Shown one piece after another: positions 32,537-44,572 of a DNA stretch of 64,000 nucleotides. A program made the position numbers and the translations under genes. The notes under the pieces are model-generated. The model worked only from the letters and a program-made list of their open reading frames with translations. It made no database searches and had not been told where the DNA came from. Source of the DNA: Phlegmacium glaucopus (lineage: Eukaryota > Basidiomycota > Agaricomycetes > Agaricales > Cortinariaceae). Where the stretch lies: the NCBI GenBank assembly GCA_015039465.1, contig MU130359.1, positions 306,164 to 370,163 on the forward strand, given 5' to 3'. The stretch's first letter is position 1. Every line of letters begins with the position of its first letter.

Positions 32537-33762
32537 ATGGTACTCTATATTATTCCTGTAAGCAGTGGCTTACGCGTAGTCATCATGTCCTGTTCCCCTT
32601 AGCTAACCATTTACAAAAAATAGCGCCGTCTTGCATGGTTTGACACAGTACCAGGTCGAGTCGACGCGTTAGCAACAATGTCGCTGATGCAAATGGTTGC
32701 GGACGCGTACGAGAACGCGTATGACATGGGGGAACATGATGATGAATCAAGCCGCGGCTCACCATCACTAAATGAAGCACAGGAAGTGAGTAGTGAGATG
32801 CGGTTCCAATTAGCGACAACGTATTGACTCGCAAACTTTTTGATAGACAGTTCGAGCTTGGTTGGGATACGCCGGTTTCCTCCCACCACTGCCTCGAAAA
32901 CAATTTCCTGCAGTGGTACGTGATAGCCTTTCTCATCTGACCTCGAATGATGATGTATCTCCGTAACACTAGCCCTCCATACAATCGGAATCATCGAGTT
33001 CAACTGTTTCAAATCCACCCAGAGCTCCTTATATGAAATGGCGTTCTTTGAAGCTACCTCGAGGACGCACCCATTCTGGGTCGGCGAATTCACTAAGCCC
33101 CTCGCGATCGCTGTTGTCATTATCTCCTTCAAAATTATGGCCTCGAAGACGCGAATCGACACCGTCATTCGCAACCGTCTCTGAGCCGTCTACTCCGCCT
33201 TCCACCCCTTCAAAATCATCATCAAGATCGTTACCTGTGAGGTCTTACACCGTACGTCGTGCTGTTCTTGCTTGAACCATATATTCTCATTATGTTTCAT
33301 ATCTAGACACCGACCTATAAAAAACGGCCACGGTTCCCAACGAAGATACCTTATCGACGAGAAAGTATTACCTTTGATGACGTCGAGTCACCATCATCAC
33401 CACAAACTCCAACTCGGACTTCTTCACCGAACGCACTACAGTCAGTCTTCCATTCCCCAAACCATATCCCGACGCGTCGATCTCGCTTTGATGGTACAAC
33501 CTCTACTACACCATGGTTAACACGGTCCTTCCCATCCCCCTCTCTCAACCTATCCTTATCCTCATCCTCATCTAAATCACCACGATCGTCAGCGCAAAAA
33601 CTTATCTTTGACAAGCATCTTTCGGGGAATCGTCCAGCTGATGTCTCGTTGTGGACTCTCTGCGTCATTACCATGCTAGGCTACCTATTCTTCTTCTTCC
33701 TTTTAATTGGCTGTTTTTTGATAGCAATATGTCGGATCTTTTGTAGTAAGACCGACGAATGA
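32537..33762 (+). CDS. Ser/Pro-rich protein with C-terminal membrane anchor, unknown
   Basis: Five exons (32537-32557, 32624-32785, 32847-32915, 32973-33251, 33307-33762), all in phase 0 with GT-AG borders, give 328 residues. The N-terminus reads MVLYIIPRRLAWFDTVPGRV, followed by a short acidic part (YDMGEHDDESSRGSP) and a long basic Ser/Pro-rich, probably disordered middle (SANSLSPSRSLLSLSPSK, TPTYKKRPRFPTKIPY). The C-terminus has one strong membrane segment, LWTLCVITMLGYLFFFFLLI, then a short tail CRIFCSKTDE. The 7-residue first exon is the least certain; without it the start would be ATG 32678. It looks like a tail-anchored protein; family not recognised. Confidence 0.65.
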
Positions 33763-34752
33763 AGTCCCCCCACCTTGTACTCTCTCAAATTTGCACTATC
33801 AATGGCAACATCTAGCTTCAATCCGTCATCAATTAATAAAACGCTCGAGTAATACTATATTAATCTTCAAGTACTTCATGTGTATCCGTTGCTGGATTGT
33901 GCCTTGTATCTCAGGGTTCGTCGTCTTTCTTTCACCTTTTCATCACTGTCTATCTCATGTTTATTTGAGGAGGCAGAGGGCTGAGAATTTTATTTTTATT
34001 TTTAAATATCTGATGGTCCCAGGTGAATATTCCAGCACTCCCATCGCAGTGAATGTAGTATGTTATATAAAAAGCCCCTTGGAGATTCACGATTCACCTC
34101 CACCTCTAATCACAGACAGGAATATCGAGCACACGGGGGCGTTTTCCAACAAACGGAGGACTGGATCTGTCCCAGTGTTCTTTGTTCATAGTTTCCCTCA
34201 ACTCTGTCCTTGCAATCGTCCTGGCAATTCTCAATTCTAAAGCACAAACAGCGCCAGCCCCCCCCCCCATCGATAGCGGTTTGCAGGCATGGCTTGAACT
34301 TGGGGATCAGCATTGTTAGATTAGGTATTTGGATGGATGGCGTGAGTATGTCAAAAAGTTGAGACCTGGACCTAGATGATAGAAAATACTTTACACCAAT
34401 AAATTCTTGAATTTCGTGTGAGGAAAGGTGACTCAGGCCTTAAAGACGATGAATCATGTCTGTAGAACTCTTCGTTGAGATACATCATGATGTCTACATC
34501 CAAAGTGGAAGATTAATAATAGAATCAGCCGCCTCCAATCGTTGCAGAATAACGAGTCACCGTGACAGAGATCTAAGTGAGCAAAGAGACCACAAAATCA
34601 ATCGCGGACGCAAGAGGGGAAGAGTGTACGCATGTCCGTAGATACAGACTCTCGCACGGTGACTTGGAAATTATCCGTCACGACGTTGAAACCAGGCATG
34701 GATGGTAAATCTAGTGTTTTTAAGCCAAGTATAATCCTCCACCTGATGAAGC
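33763..34752. other. Intergenic, no gene seen
   Basis: Nearly 1 kb between convergent 3' ends, with a C-run near 34258-34268. Small open frames here lack any coding pattern. Confidence 0.45.
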
Positions 34753-36006
34753 CTATCGCACAAACAACTTCTTAGCACGTAAAGGCCTGGCAGCACCAAC
34801 ATGACCTGTTTCCTCTTGATAGGCTCTATATGCTTCTCGTAGATGGTCAGGTGACAGAGGTCCAGTTTCTCCCCGACGCGTTTGGACTGCACGAGCTAAA
34901 AGGAACAAGTTAGATTCTTTCAGGTGGGGACCTTATCATCAAGGTGAAGACTATCCCGGTAAGAGTGACTCGCGAAAAGCAAGTAGTATGGAGGTTTAAA
35001 TGCTGGACTTGATGCACAACAGAGGGTGCAGGCGTCTAATGACAGATGCCACAAGATGGAACGAAAAAGACAACTAACCTTTTTCGACGATTTCACCAAC
35101 GAACACTTTTGAAAAGCCAGCAATGATCTGGGCCACAGGCTGAGAGACTTGGTGGCCAAGGGTTTGCTGGATGACCTACAAATAGGTTCGCATTTAGGTT
35201 AGCACCAAGCGATCTGAGTAAATAATCGACATACCTTCCGAACTGCCTGCTTCGGCAGTGCGTGTCGTCTATACGCTTCGAAACGATCATACTGAGGGGG
35301 ACTGAAATTGTCCATCAACACCCTGACGAAAGGTAATTCAGTTCAGTTATGACTGATGCATTTCAACTGAGATAATATACTTCAAGTTATCTTTGGATTG
35401 ACTCTGCCATGATAGCTGCGCTGAATAATCGTCATCTGCCATAGCGGGCAATAACTCGTCTTCTCCCTCTACGTCTTCATCAAGAGCATGGCCAGACCGC
35501 GTAGTTGAAAGTACAGGTGGCCGATAAACCTGAGTTGGATTCAAACTGAGTAATCCAGTCAAATCCAAGGCAGTGACTTCTTGTTGGCTACCGCTTGCTG
35601 AGATCGAGGGAACCCCTGCTGATGCCACATTTCCCCCAGTTTCATCTGATCCAGCAGCACCACTGGTTGGCAATGCCCAATGAACCCTCGGATATTGCGC
35701 ATTTGCAGTATTCGTATTTGACGGACCAGATGGTGTTGTGGGTGTTGTCGCACTAAACGTATTCGCCACGAATGGTCTCGGAGAGATAGAACCTGAAATC
35801 CCAGCCCCTCTCGGTTTACGACCCCGTTTTGCGCCAGTCAATGATCCCCGAGGACGCCCACGAGTAGGCGACGGTTGATATTGTTGGTCAAGGCTTTTGC
35901 TGGAGAGGACTGAGGTGAAATGTGTAGGCGTTTGGGTTTGAATTGGTGTGGTCTGAGAAGGAAATGTAGGTTGGGCAGTAGCGTAGGAAGAGTATGGGGT
36001 AGTCAT
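34753..36006 (-). CDS. TAF11: TFIID subunit TAF11 (TAFII28-like histone fold)
   Basis: Read from ATG 36006 to TAG 34755-34753. A long low-complexity N-terminus (Ser/Thr/Pro/Gln-rich, with an AT-hook-like RGRPRGSLTGAKRGRKPRG) and an acidic stretch (DEDVEGEDELLPAMADDD) precede the conserved C-terminal histone fold: MDNFSPPQYDRFEAYRRHAL, PKQAVRKVIQQTLGHQVSQ, VAQIIAGFSKVFVGEIVEK, ARAVQTRRGETGPLSPDHL and REAYRAYQEETGHVG, ending KKLFVR. This matches TAF11, which pairs with TAF13 in TFIID. The histone fold is split by four short introns. Roughly 370 residues. Divergent from the next gene over 114 bp. Confidence 0.9.
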
Positions 36007-36120
36007 CACGGAACACTATTATAACGCTCAGTCAACAATTGGTCGATGTCAAACCAGCAATCGCTTGTGGATTCAATACAGACAAACAAAATCTTTAATC
36101 AGCTTCAGTGATCAACCGCG
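36007..36120. promoter_or_regulatory. Short bidirectional promoter region
   Basis: Only 114 bp separate the ATG of TAF11 (minus) from the ATG of the RG-rich gene (plus), so both must share 5' control sequence. No TATA box or other motif is evident by eye. Confidence 0.5.
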
Positions 36121-37084
36121 ATGGCTGAACCCAATACCAGTGTACCAACTCCAGTGCGAGGTCGTGGGCGCGGCAAATCTCGCGGTGGCCTTGGAAAGTA
36201 CCTTCGTGCCCGTGGTCGTGGTGGAAGAGGTCGTGCTGCTGAATTTAGCACACGTCTTGTACTGGAGGGTGAACGGAAGCCTCAGCTAACAGAGGAAGAA
36301 GAAGCGGAATTAGCTCGTGAGATAAGGGAAAAGTACTCGAGAAGACAGCTGGGTACTAATGAGGATAGATATAAAGAGGAGCAGGTTGAGCTTGATTCAG
36401 ATGGTGAGTAATCAATCTTTACATGTGGATTTGCTGAATTTCGTTGATTTATTTGTTCTACTGTTGAAAAGGCGAACCCATTGTTGAACCAGAAGTTGAT
36501 CTCTCTAACTTCCTGGAAAGACAACGATTAGCTGACGACACCGAACTACCCCCAATTCCCGGTACGAGTAAAGATGGCAAGGATGATGAAGACGTGGATA
36601 CAAGTCTAGCCCATATATCGTCGTATCTGAATCCTCGAGCTACGTCAAAGAAAGGAAAAGTTGAACAAATCGTTTGGGACGAGGAACTCGATAAGATGAA
36701 TCGGGACAAGAAAGCTGCCGAAGCAACTTGGGGTAAATCACATCCCCTTTTTTTTGTGGTATGAAGTTCTTGCTAACCAAACTGTCAACAAATAATTCTC
36801 TCCTAGATCTCAAAACGCGCTTCCGAGCGAAATCTGAGAAAATTCGGGCTTCACCTGCTACCCCCATCTCAGTTACATCTCCACGCTCTCGTAAGTCAGG
36901 TACGTTAATAACTGCTCCATCCCATTTTTTATTCCTGCTTGTTATACTTTCTCGTAATTCTCATCATCATGAAATGACATCTCTAGAGTATCAAGATGCT
37001 CCTGCCCTTCCCTTGCCTGAATGTGCTCCGCCAAGGGACCAGATGCAGGAAATGGAAGATTTCCTGGACGAGTTGCTAACCTGA
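36121..37084 (+). CDS. RG-rich conserved-looking protein, unknown
   Basis: ATG 36121 opens MAEPNTSVPTPVRGRGRGKS, continuing with a GGLGKYLRARGRGGRGRAAE patch typical of RGG/RG nucleic-acid-binding tails. An acidic helix (LTEEEEAELAREIREKYS) follows, then after an intron (donor at DSDG|GTGAGT near 36407) EPIVEPEVDLSNFLERQRL. A later block, VEQIVWDEELDKMNRDKKAA and EATWDLKTRFRAKSEKI, has strong helical character. The last exon after SPRSRKS ends MQEMEDFLDELLT, stop at 37082-37084. Three introns with usual borders. I do not recognise the family; the RG tail suggests an RNA-related or arginine-methylated protein, which is inference. Confidence 0.7.
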
Positions 37085-37501
37085 TACTTGCTGTCGATGA
37101 CTTGGTCCCAATATGCAATAGAAATCCAAGGGCGGTCCACGACTGTACCCTTCACCGTACCCAGGAACGCACTCGGGCCTTCACTAATGTTGAATCCTTT
37201 AGTTGCGGGGCTCTGGAATAAATACGAAGATGCTCCATTCCGAGGGTAGGTATATTGAAGAGGCGGGACCTTTCATGTTGGGATTCAGTATATAACAACC
37301 CATTTCTGTGTGGCGAATCTACTAGTAGTACTAGATATGGATTGAGATCATGAAGGCAGATACCAAACCCCGCCTTCAAGCTTCAGCCTAGTTCAGCCTC
37401 GATATCAACATTGGTGAGTGTGATGTCAATAATTTTGTTCGAATCCCAAAGCCATCCCGGCCTCGGGGTCCATTTGAAATAGGTTCGGAGCTTGCTCCGG
37501 T
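37085..37501. other. Intergenic, no gene seen
   Basis: 3' region of the RG-rich gene and spacer. Nothing supported. Confidence 0.4.
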
Positions 37502-37611
37502 AAAATTGCCTTAAAGTCTTAAACGGCTCTGTTTGTACCCTGACCTAGCGCGTACAAACAGAGCCGAATATGGATATTTGTAGAGTAAATAGAGCCGTTT
37601 AAGGCAATTTT
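37502..37611. repeat. Nested foldback (MITE-like) sequence
   Basis: AAAATTGCCTTAAA (37502-37515) is inverted in TTTAAGGCAATTTT (37598-37611). Inside, CGGCTCTGTTTGTAC is inverted in GTACAAACAGAGCCG about 15 bp further, and a third AGAGCCG occurs at 37591. About 110 bp in all, no coding capacity. Confidence 0.7.
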
Positions 37612-39518
37612 GATGCCTGCTCAGCTTGCTACTCACACTGTTGTTACAAAATGGCAGAGTATATTATCAAGATTATATATAATAACTTATAAGTGTCTAT
37701 TTGTAGAAAAGGAGGATAATTAACACTATGCAAGCTACTACAATAATGCGCATTGGGAAGAGAGTGCGCAAACTGGGCAAGGTTCCAGGCTGATCGTAAG
37801 AATGCGAGATCCGGACAGCCGGTATCGCTTCAACTTCTTGAATTTCTGTAGAACCACACTCGAGTTCAATCGCAGACTGTCCAATCTCTCGGCCTGTATT
37901 GGGTTCACCTTCAGAGATGGACGAGCATATATTTGTATAAGCTAGAGATGCGTGAGGAATTAGTAGTTAACAATATAAGCAATGCATGATTCCGCACCGG
38001 AGACAGAGATTATCGTTTCGTTAAGATATCCAGGGACGTGGAGAAGGAGATCCCCGGCTGCATCCCTTATACACTGCACGCATTCTGACATTGAGAACGG
38101 TTTAACGTGTTGGCACATGCAGGGAATCATATCTTGGCATCGCTTGATTTCAATGCAATAAACATATGAATATAATTGAAATAAATATTGCTATGCACCT
38201 TTTGGATATGGAGAATGGGTTCGCATGTTGACCTGCACTAAAATGACAAAAGGACTGGCATGAATTTTTTTGGAAAGGCAGTCGTTTGGAGAATCGCACA
38301 TACGGGCTCAGGATAGGGAGAAAGAGTAACGTTAGTTAGACACATCCTTGGCATAGATTTACGGGCCATGATAGGGATGTGGAACGCTGCAGAGATTATT
38401 TCAAGTCCTCTGTGAATTACACAGTGGGCATCTCGAGATGAGAGTACTCACCCAGGATTTGAGATGTGAAAAAAGAGAAAAGGAGGATAACTCCATGATT
38501 CAGATGGTTAAACGACCACTGCATTGAAATTGTAAGGTTCCAAAGTCTCAGCACAGCGTAGTGGGCTGCGCTGCTGAGGGAAAGGCGAAAAAGTTGTGGC
38601 GTAGTAACTTCTTACATGATTTAAGGTAAAACTGACCGTGACCAGGGATGCTTCGCCCTATTGTTTCTGAGAGTCGCGGCCTCCATTGTGTTCATTAGAG
38701 CGAACAATACTAATTCTGAAATAAGATTTATGTAAGCTCGGATGAAAAACTTTGGGCCGGCCTGGGGAAGGCCATTGTGTGAGTCACTCATTGTCCTCAG
38801 GACCTGGCAGTCCAGAAGGCCGACCAGGCATTAGGTGTCGAAGATAGTAAGCTTAAACCTGAATTGGAGTTTTGGCCACCATTGGCAAGACCTTTGGTGT
38901 TTGAAAATGTCCCTGCTCCTGATGAAATAAAACTTCAAGCTTCAAGTTCGACTCGCGCTGCAATCGCAAGACTCCTGAAGGAACATTGAGGTAGCCATCA
39001 CTGACGCTGAGATTTGCTCTCAAATATTTTAGGGAAACAGTTTGACGATCAAACTTTCAGATCTGGTCAAGTGCTGGAACTACATGTATATTTTCACAAT
39101 GGCATTGAGGATACACAATTTAAGCGAGTTTGAAAGGTGGCAGCGAAAGTAATACATTCGGTATGAGGTCTACTTTAAATCAGGTTCCTATGTATACGGG
39201 GCCATTATTGCATCATGCGGAAAACTTGAGAAAGGGAGTGATTGCTAATAAGAGTACAGTGCTACGAGGGAGAATGGTATCAAAGAACGAAGATAGATAA
39301 TAAAATAAGAAAAGTAAAGAACGACTTGACAAAGGCTGGAGAGAAAAAATATTAGCTTCTGAGAGGCTAGATAGTATCGGATATGGCTGACCGTCAACGC
39401 CAGCACAAGGTGATAATGAAAGGAGAATAAAGAGGTCGTTTGGGGGCTAGCAAGTGATACACCAGGTTCATCTAGAATCACTTCAGAATGAAGAATGCAG
39501 AAACGAGACAAGAAATGC
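37612..39518. other. Gene-poor stretch
   Basis: Nearly 2 kb with only very short open frames on both strands. I searched both strands for CaaX-ending small ORFs here and found none. Confidence 0.45.
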
Positions 39519-39668
39519 CTACGCTATTGTACACCAGGTTGGCGGGCGGTAAGCGGAATCCTCATCGCGAGGGATGTCGTTATAGATGTCGTTCTGAGTC
39601 GCAACTTCAAAATTGTCGAGAAAGGTGATTGAGTCCTCGAATGAGGACAGTGTAATGAAAGAATCCAT
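39519..39668 (-). CDS. Lipopeptide mating pheromone precursor (CTIA)
   Basis: 49 codons, intronless, ATG at 39668, TAG at 39521-39519. It starts MDSFITLSSFEDSITFLD, the MDSF-type opening of basidiomycete pheromone precursors, has an acidic middle (DIYNDIPRDEDS) and ends AYRPPTWCTIA. CTIA is a CaaX box: farnesylation and carboxymethylation would occur on this Cys after removal of TIA. N-terminal cleavage presumably happens near the charged PRDED region, leaving a peptide of roughly 10-13 residues ending in Trp-Cys. It would be a ligand for STE3-type receptors. A longer open frame on the same strand overlaps it but has no such features. Confidence 0.85.
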   Translation of the reverse strand: MDSFITLSSFEDSITFLDNFEVATQNDIYNDIPRDEDSAYRPPTWCTIA

Positions 39669-41319
39669 TGAAGATATATCTTCTTTTCAAGAGATTTTTC
39701 ACTTAAATGAATAGATACAGCGAGGTTGTTTGCGAGAACGCGAGTTCGATTGAGGGGTTGATTGAGGGCGTTATCTGGCGATATGTCAAGAAGGTAGCGC
39801 AGGAACGAATTAAAATCAGGCAGGGTTATGGTCTCAGAATTTATACTGGGCCTAACAGAAAGAGGCATTGTCTTTGTTGCTATTTCCGCCCATTGTTCAA
39901 ATGCTGAGGCGCACTTAGGTAAATCGAGGTTTTGTGCCGAGTTGACAAATGTAAACAATGGGCGTGATGGCGTCACACTTATTTTGCATTGTGACAAAGA
40001 GGAATGTTGGCTCAATGTTGGCTAATGCATTGTCGGTTTGGAATTGATATTGCAAGGAAGTCAAAAAACTTTTTTGTCAGCATGCTGATGATCTGTTGTG
40101 TAGCCTTAAAAGCGACACGACCTCGCCATGGTGTAAAGCTGGAGTCAGGAGTCAGGACGCCAACATAGATAAATGTTATAACTTATCTCTACAAGCCGAG
40201 GGGCCACTGGCACTATCATCAGGGCAGCAGAGTGTGAAGTTCAATTAATGGTAGTTGTAAACGAGATGTTATTGCGAACGGAAGCCAAACAGAGATACAA
40301 ATAGTAAAAGTAAGTCGTACAGAGGTATATATATAACCTAGTGTCGATATATTAACATCGAATAAAATTTATGTCCTCTAAATTGCTAACAAAACGACAA
40401 TGACAAGTGAAAACGAAGATTGGAAAATACAAGGGAAACGACAATGGGAACGTTGGTGGATGAGCGTGGTATCGGTCAATGAGAAGTGCGATCAACGCCA
40501 AAGGTGATTGGGCCCGGGGTTGAGATAAATAATGCGGAGGGCTGTCAAAGCCGATACTGAGCAAAGGCGCAATTAGCACTTCGACGGAATGCAACGGAGA
40601 GGAACATACAGGTTATATTAGGAATCCAGGATGAATTAAGGAGCACGGTCATGCAATGACGCAGAATCCATGCGTATCAGATCCCATCGTTCTCTCCGAA
40701 TCAACAGGAATACAGGAGTTGCGTCGAAGTGAACGACCCTCCGAATCCAAGAAGGCGAACATGTCGCTTGACTCTTCGGTTAGGCTTAGGGCGAGAGTGT
40801 GAAATAAGTCTGAGGCCTCCATTGGTTATCAATGTGCTTGGGTTTGTGCTTGTGATGGTTGGGGGAGAAAAAAGATTGATTCAAGGATGTGTCGCAAGGA
40901 TATTGATTCAGTGGAGTGCGAGTTATGGTTGGAGAGACACCAGTTGAGCTTGATTGTTTCTTAAGTAGTCTGGCGCAAAACGACAATGGGGCTCAAAATC
41001 AGTGGCAAAGCGTGATTCAAGTTAAAGACAGATCCAAAAAGGACCATTGTTTGCCTTATTTAGAAATTGATTGGTCGCCTGCTTGGTACCGACGGTTTTT
41101 GTTTATATGAACAATGGATATACCTCAGCCACTGTATATTTTCGAATCCGGCCGCTCGTTCGCAGCCATTGTTCTCCAAGTCAGTCAGGGAATCTCATCG
41201 TACATATTAAGCATCAAGGTGGGGCAAAACCGCCCAGATTTTAACATTATTTTTAGCTCCCTGCTTATTGTACTAGTAGTCGTTTCAAATCAGATTTCAT
41301 CATCCTCACCTCTACCAGT
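39669..41319. other. Gene-poor stretch
   Basis: Short open frames only (for example 40729-40947 plus, 41114-41386 plus), none with a recognisable pattern or CaaX end. Confidence 0.4.
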
Positions 41320-42133
41320 ATGCTTCCCTTTGCCCTGTTACTCTTCGTCATTATTCCTGGCGTTCTTCAAGTACGCAGTGAGTTAAAATGTCTCTTCATG
41401 CATTGATGTATCAACTAAACTAAATCCTCAGGTCTATCGATACCCATCCTCCAATCTCGCTCGGGACATTCTAAATGGCCATCTAATATGTGCACATCTA
41501 ATATCACCATTCCTACACCAACGAGCAGCGTGGGCTTACTTTTTCCATATCATTAATATCTACATACCCACTAGCTGTTGTCATACAGTGCATTTCTTCA
41601 TGTTCGGCCATACAAAGGGCCCAAATGGTGTGCATTATCTTTATATGACCCCCAAAACAAATAACCTTACTTCTTTATAGGTATGCAGAGACAACACTTT
41701 CTGCATGTGCCACCATGCGCCTCCGCCTGAACTTGCATCTTGCTTGAACTGTATTGTGGATGGGATTGGATCCTTCGCGAGTTCAATTCCCCAATACATT
41801 GAATCTATCCAATACCAGATCTCTAGTAGGTATTTCGTGCTCCTCGAGACATCCTAGTTGTCTGACGCATTGTTACCAGATTACAGTGCTTCTTGTGATA
41901 TTCAGTCTGGCACTCATCTCATTGCGTTGGGAAGATCGAAATATGATGACCTTCCTGTTTTCTGTTCTTCTTCTGAAACTTTCCAGTTATCGAGGACTCT
42001 TTCTTCGCATTTAACTCCGTATACATTATTCGGGATGTTTCCTGCGTTCAGTTTCATTTTCGCGTTGATAATTGTAGTAGCTCTTGGATGTCTGAAAAGT
42101 ATATACATCGCGTCAATTCGCTCCAGAACTTGA
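41320..42133 (+). CDS. Small secreted/membrane cysteine-containing protein, model tentative
   Basis: Exon one (ATG 41320) encodes a signal peptide, MLPFALLLFVIIPGVLQVR. After a GTGAGT...CAG intron it reads LSIPILQSRSGHSKWPSNMC. A later exon, after TTTATAG at about 41680, carries VCRDNTFCMCHHAPPPELAS and CLNCIVDGIGSFASS. This C-x6-CxC...CxxC spacing is common in small secreted fungal proteins. After an intron near 41825-41879 the last exon ends with a membrane or GPI-type hydrophobic segment, FSFIFALIIVVALGCLKS, stop 42131-42133. The join between the second and third coding pieces is not clear. Family not recognised. Confidence 0.45.
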
Positions 42134-43039
42134 ATATAATTTGAGTGTCGTTTCTTTCTGGTATTCTTCTGAGGTAGATACTAGAGTCCACCCAATTATA
42201 TTCATCTCCCGAGAACGTCATACAGAAGCAGAATCAGGGGATTGTAAGGGTAATTTATATTTCGATAACTGTCAAGTAATGTTTGAATACGAGAGGAGAG
42301 ATGGAGTGAAAAGAAATGATAAAATTGTAAATACAACTTTGAGGAACGATTAATGAACGTTCCGAGTCGTCAGATCAAAGACATTGTAGAGGCAAAAATT
42401 TAGCTGATCAGGAATGTTTCCAAAAAACTGAATCCAAACTCTAAACTGTGGACGCACTTGACTTTCTGTTCCCTTGGCATGCTACCACTCCTCTTCATCA
42501 GGATTCCCACATGTCGCTCCCCAATGTAGGTGTACAATAGAGCGTACCTACATGTTTTTCTAATTCTGCTTAGTCACGAACTATGAATAATCCACTTTCA
42601 TTGAACAGTAGAGCTTTGCAAGAGAGTATTGTTCCGCTTAGTAGAATGGTAGATATTTTTGGTGGACAAACAAATACAAATTTATCATTCACGCCCAAAT
42701 GGGGATCCAATATTACCAAATATGTATAGTAAGTAACTCAGGCTAAGCTGAAGGCCGATAGATATCTTTGGAAGATTCTCCATGAGGACATAGTCCTTCA
42801 GAATACTTGGTTCGGCAATGGCCAGCGAATACGCTCACCTTGGCTCAGAGTCTGGCCCATTGTTCTACAATTTTACTGAGTGTTTCTAGGAAGCGACGTA
42901 CAATGAGCTTATGAACAATGAGCGATCAACCGGACACGAGTACATAAAGAAGTTGGTTGAAAATGTTCCTCATACTTCCCCTCACTCTGAAGCGCCCTTC
43001 TACCAGTTAACGTTCAACCTGAACCCACCTTTATTTATC
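42134..43039. other. Upstream region of a pheromone gene
   Basis: No gene seen. The promoter of the plus-strand pheromone precursor must lie in the right part. The same frame is open from 42911, but the canonical MDNF start is at 43040. Confidence 0.4.
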
Positions 43040-43204
43040 ATGGACAATTTCAACTCATTTGACCTTGACGCACTCTTGTTCCTGGGCGATACGCCTACAG
43101 CCTTTCAGCCTTCGTCACTTGGCTCCTTGACCCTTTGTGGTCCGCTAGTCGATCACGAGAGGCTAAATGGTGGAGATACCAGCGCTTTCTGTGTCGTAGC
43201 ATAG
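43040..43204 (+). CDS. Lipopeptide mating pheromone precursor (CVVA)
   Basis: 54 codons, intronless, starting MDNFNSFDLDALLFLGDTP and ending HERLNGGDTSAFCVVA with TAG at 43202-43204. CVVA is a classic fungal CaaX box. The Glu-Arg pair in HERLNGG is the maturation motif seen in many agaricomycete precursors, predicting a mature peptide of about ten residues, LNGGDTSAFC, farnesylated and methylated on Cys. It lies 1.37 kb upstream of the first receptor gene in the same orientation, the usual arrangement in B mating-type loci, where a pheromone is not recognised by the receptor of its own allele. Confidence 0.92.
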   Translation: MDNFNSFDLDALLFLGDTPTAFQPSSLGSLTLCGPLVDHERLNGGDTSAFCVVA

Positions 43205-44572
43205 CCATTTTTGTAAGTTGATGCTTCTTGCTAAGTAACATCCTTCGTCCTAATTTTTTTAAGGTCAGCTGTGACTATCATATACTTATCTATCGTTGTT
43301 CAAAGTTTCACCAATGGGCTCAACAATAGTTATCTCATTGTGGGTACTGCGATTTTTCCACTGTGGGTTATGTTGAATGTACTCATTCTGTCAATACAGG
43401 CCATCACGAATTAAATGACCACTTTGACAGTGCTCATATCCCTCTCGGCGCATTTCGTTCATCTCCTTGATTATGTTTCAATTCCACTCCAGGCCACACC
43501 CCCTGTATTCACCTAGGCATACTATTATTATTACGCGGCAGTAGTCATCTCTAATGATACCCCATATCCTATTGTAACCACCGACACCATCAGATTTTCA
43601 TTATACTTATCACGCGAAACTTTCTTCACGGTTATACTACTAGACAAGTTGCTTGCCTTTCTCTGAGTAAAATTCTCAATCCTCGTCTCTCATGTGTATT
43701 GTTTTTGTGATCCTTAGTATTTCGATGCTCATTATCCATTTGGACCATTTATTGAAGAAAAAAAATAAAGATTAGCCAAATGGCGTTTTATACTCCATTT
43801 CGGGCATTGTTAAATCTCCCATTTTTCCCCCTACCTTGGGATAATCTTGAAAACTTGTTTCCCTGTTGACTCTCCGGCTGGTCACGAGTCTAATTTGGTG
43901 CAATTTGCGCCAGAAACTGAGGAGTCACGTGCACTGGTCAATGCAATGAGATTCTTTGCATATTCTGTTATTCACTTGTGTGTCTAGGCACGTGGACCCT
44001 AGATCAACTATGATACTTTGGGGGAGATATATTAATAGACTACGAATAATTTAATGAGTAAGCTACTTGGATGAAAGCGCGAAGCACTTCCCGACCGGAG
44101 TTGCGATCCAAACTGGGGAAAGATTATGAAGACCCTTAGGTTAGGGCTACTTTTGAAAAATTTTCTCCCGCCGATTAGGCGCCTTGTACAAAAGTAGCGG
44201 GCCTCTTGATCGAGGACAAATAAGTACGAAGAAAAGGGACTGCTTTATTTGTTTGCATTTGACAAATGTGTAATTTAGACCCCGGAGAAACCTTATACTT
44301 TACGGCAAGGTAACGACGACTACTGAAATAGCGGCAGAGTACTGTACATGTAACAATGCGTAGCACAATGCTCGGCTCAACCGTCACGTGTTTCTTTTCA
44401 ATTGATGTCCAGAAGAGGAACTTCACTGTCACAGTGTCAGTACCATTGTTCATCTCACCATTGAGGCCTTTCTGTGATATATATACAGCAATGCCCACAA
44501 AGATGGTTCATATACTTGCATCCCGGAACTCTGCGCCGACGGACTCTTACCTCAATCCTTCCTTCGCTCATA
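43205..44572. other. Intergenic between pheromone and receptor genes
   Basis: AT-rich, no supported gene. A TATATATA-like box lies near 44478-44486, about 90 bp upstream of the receptor ATG. Confidence 0.4.

Noticed and set aside
39524..40015. 163-codon minus-strand frame overlapping the CTIA pheromone gene
   Set aside because: Different frame, no motif; the short ORF with MDSF start and CaaX end explains the site better.
40661..40690. Minus-strand MDSASLHDRAP mini-ORF
   Set aside because: Eleven codons and no CaaX end.
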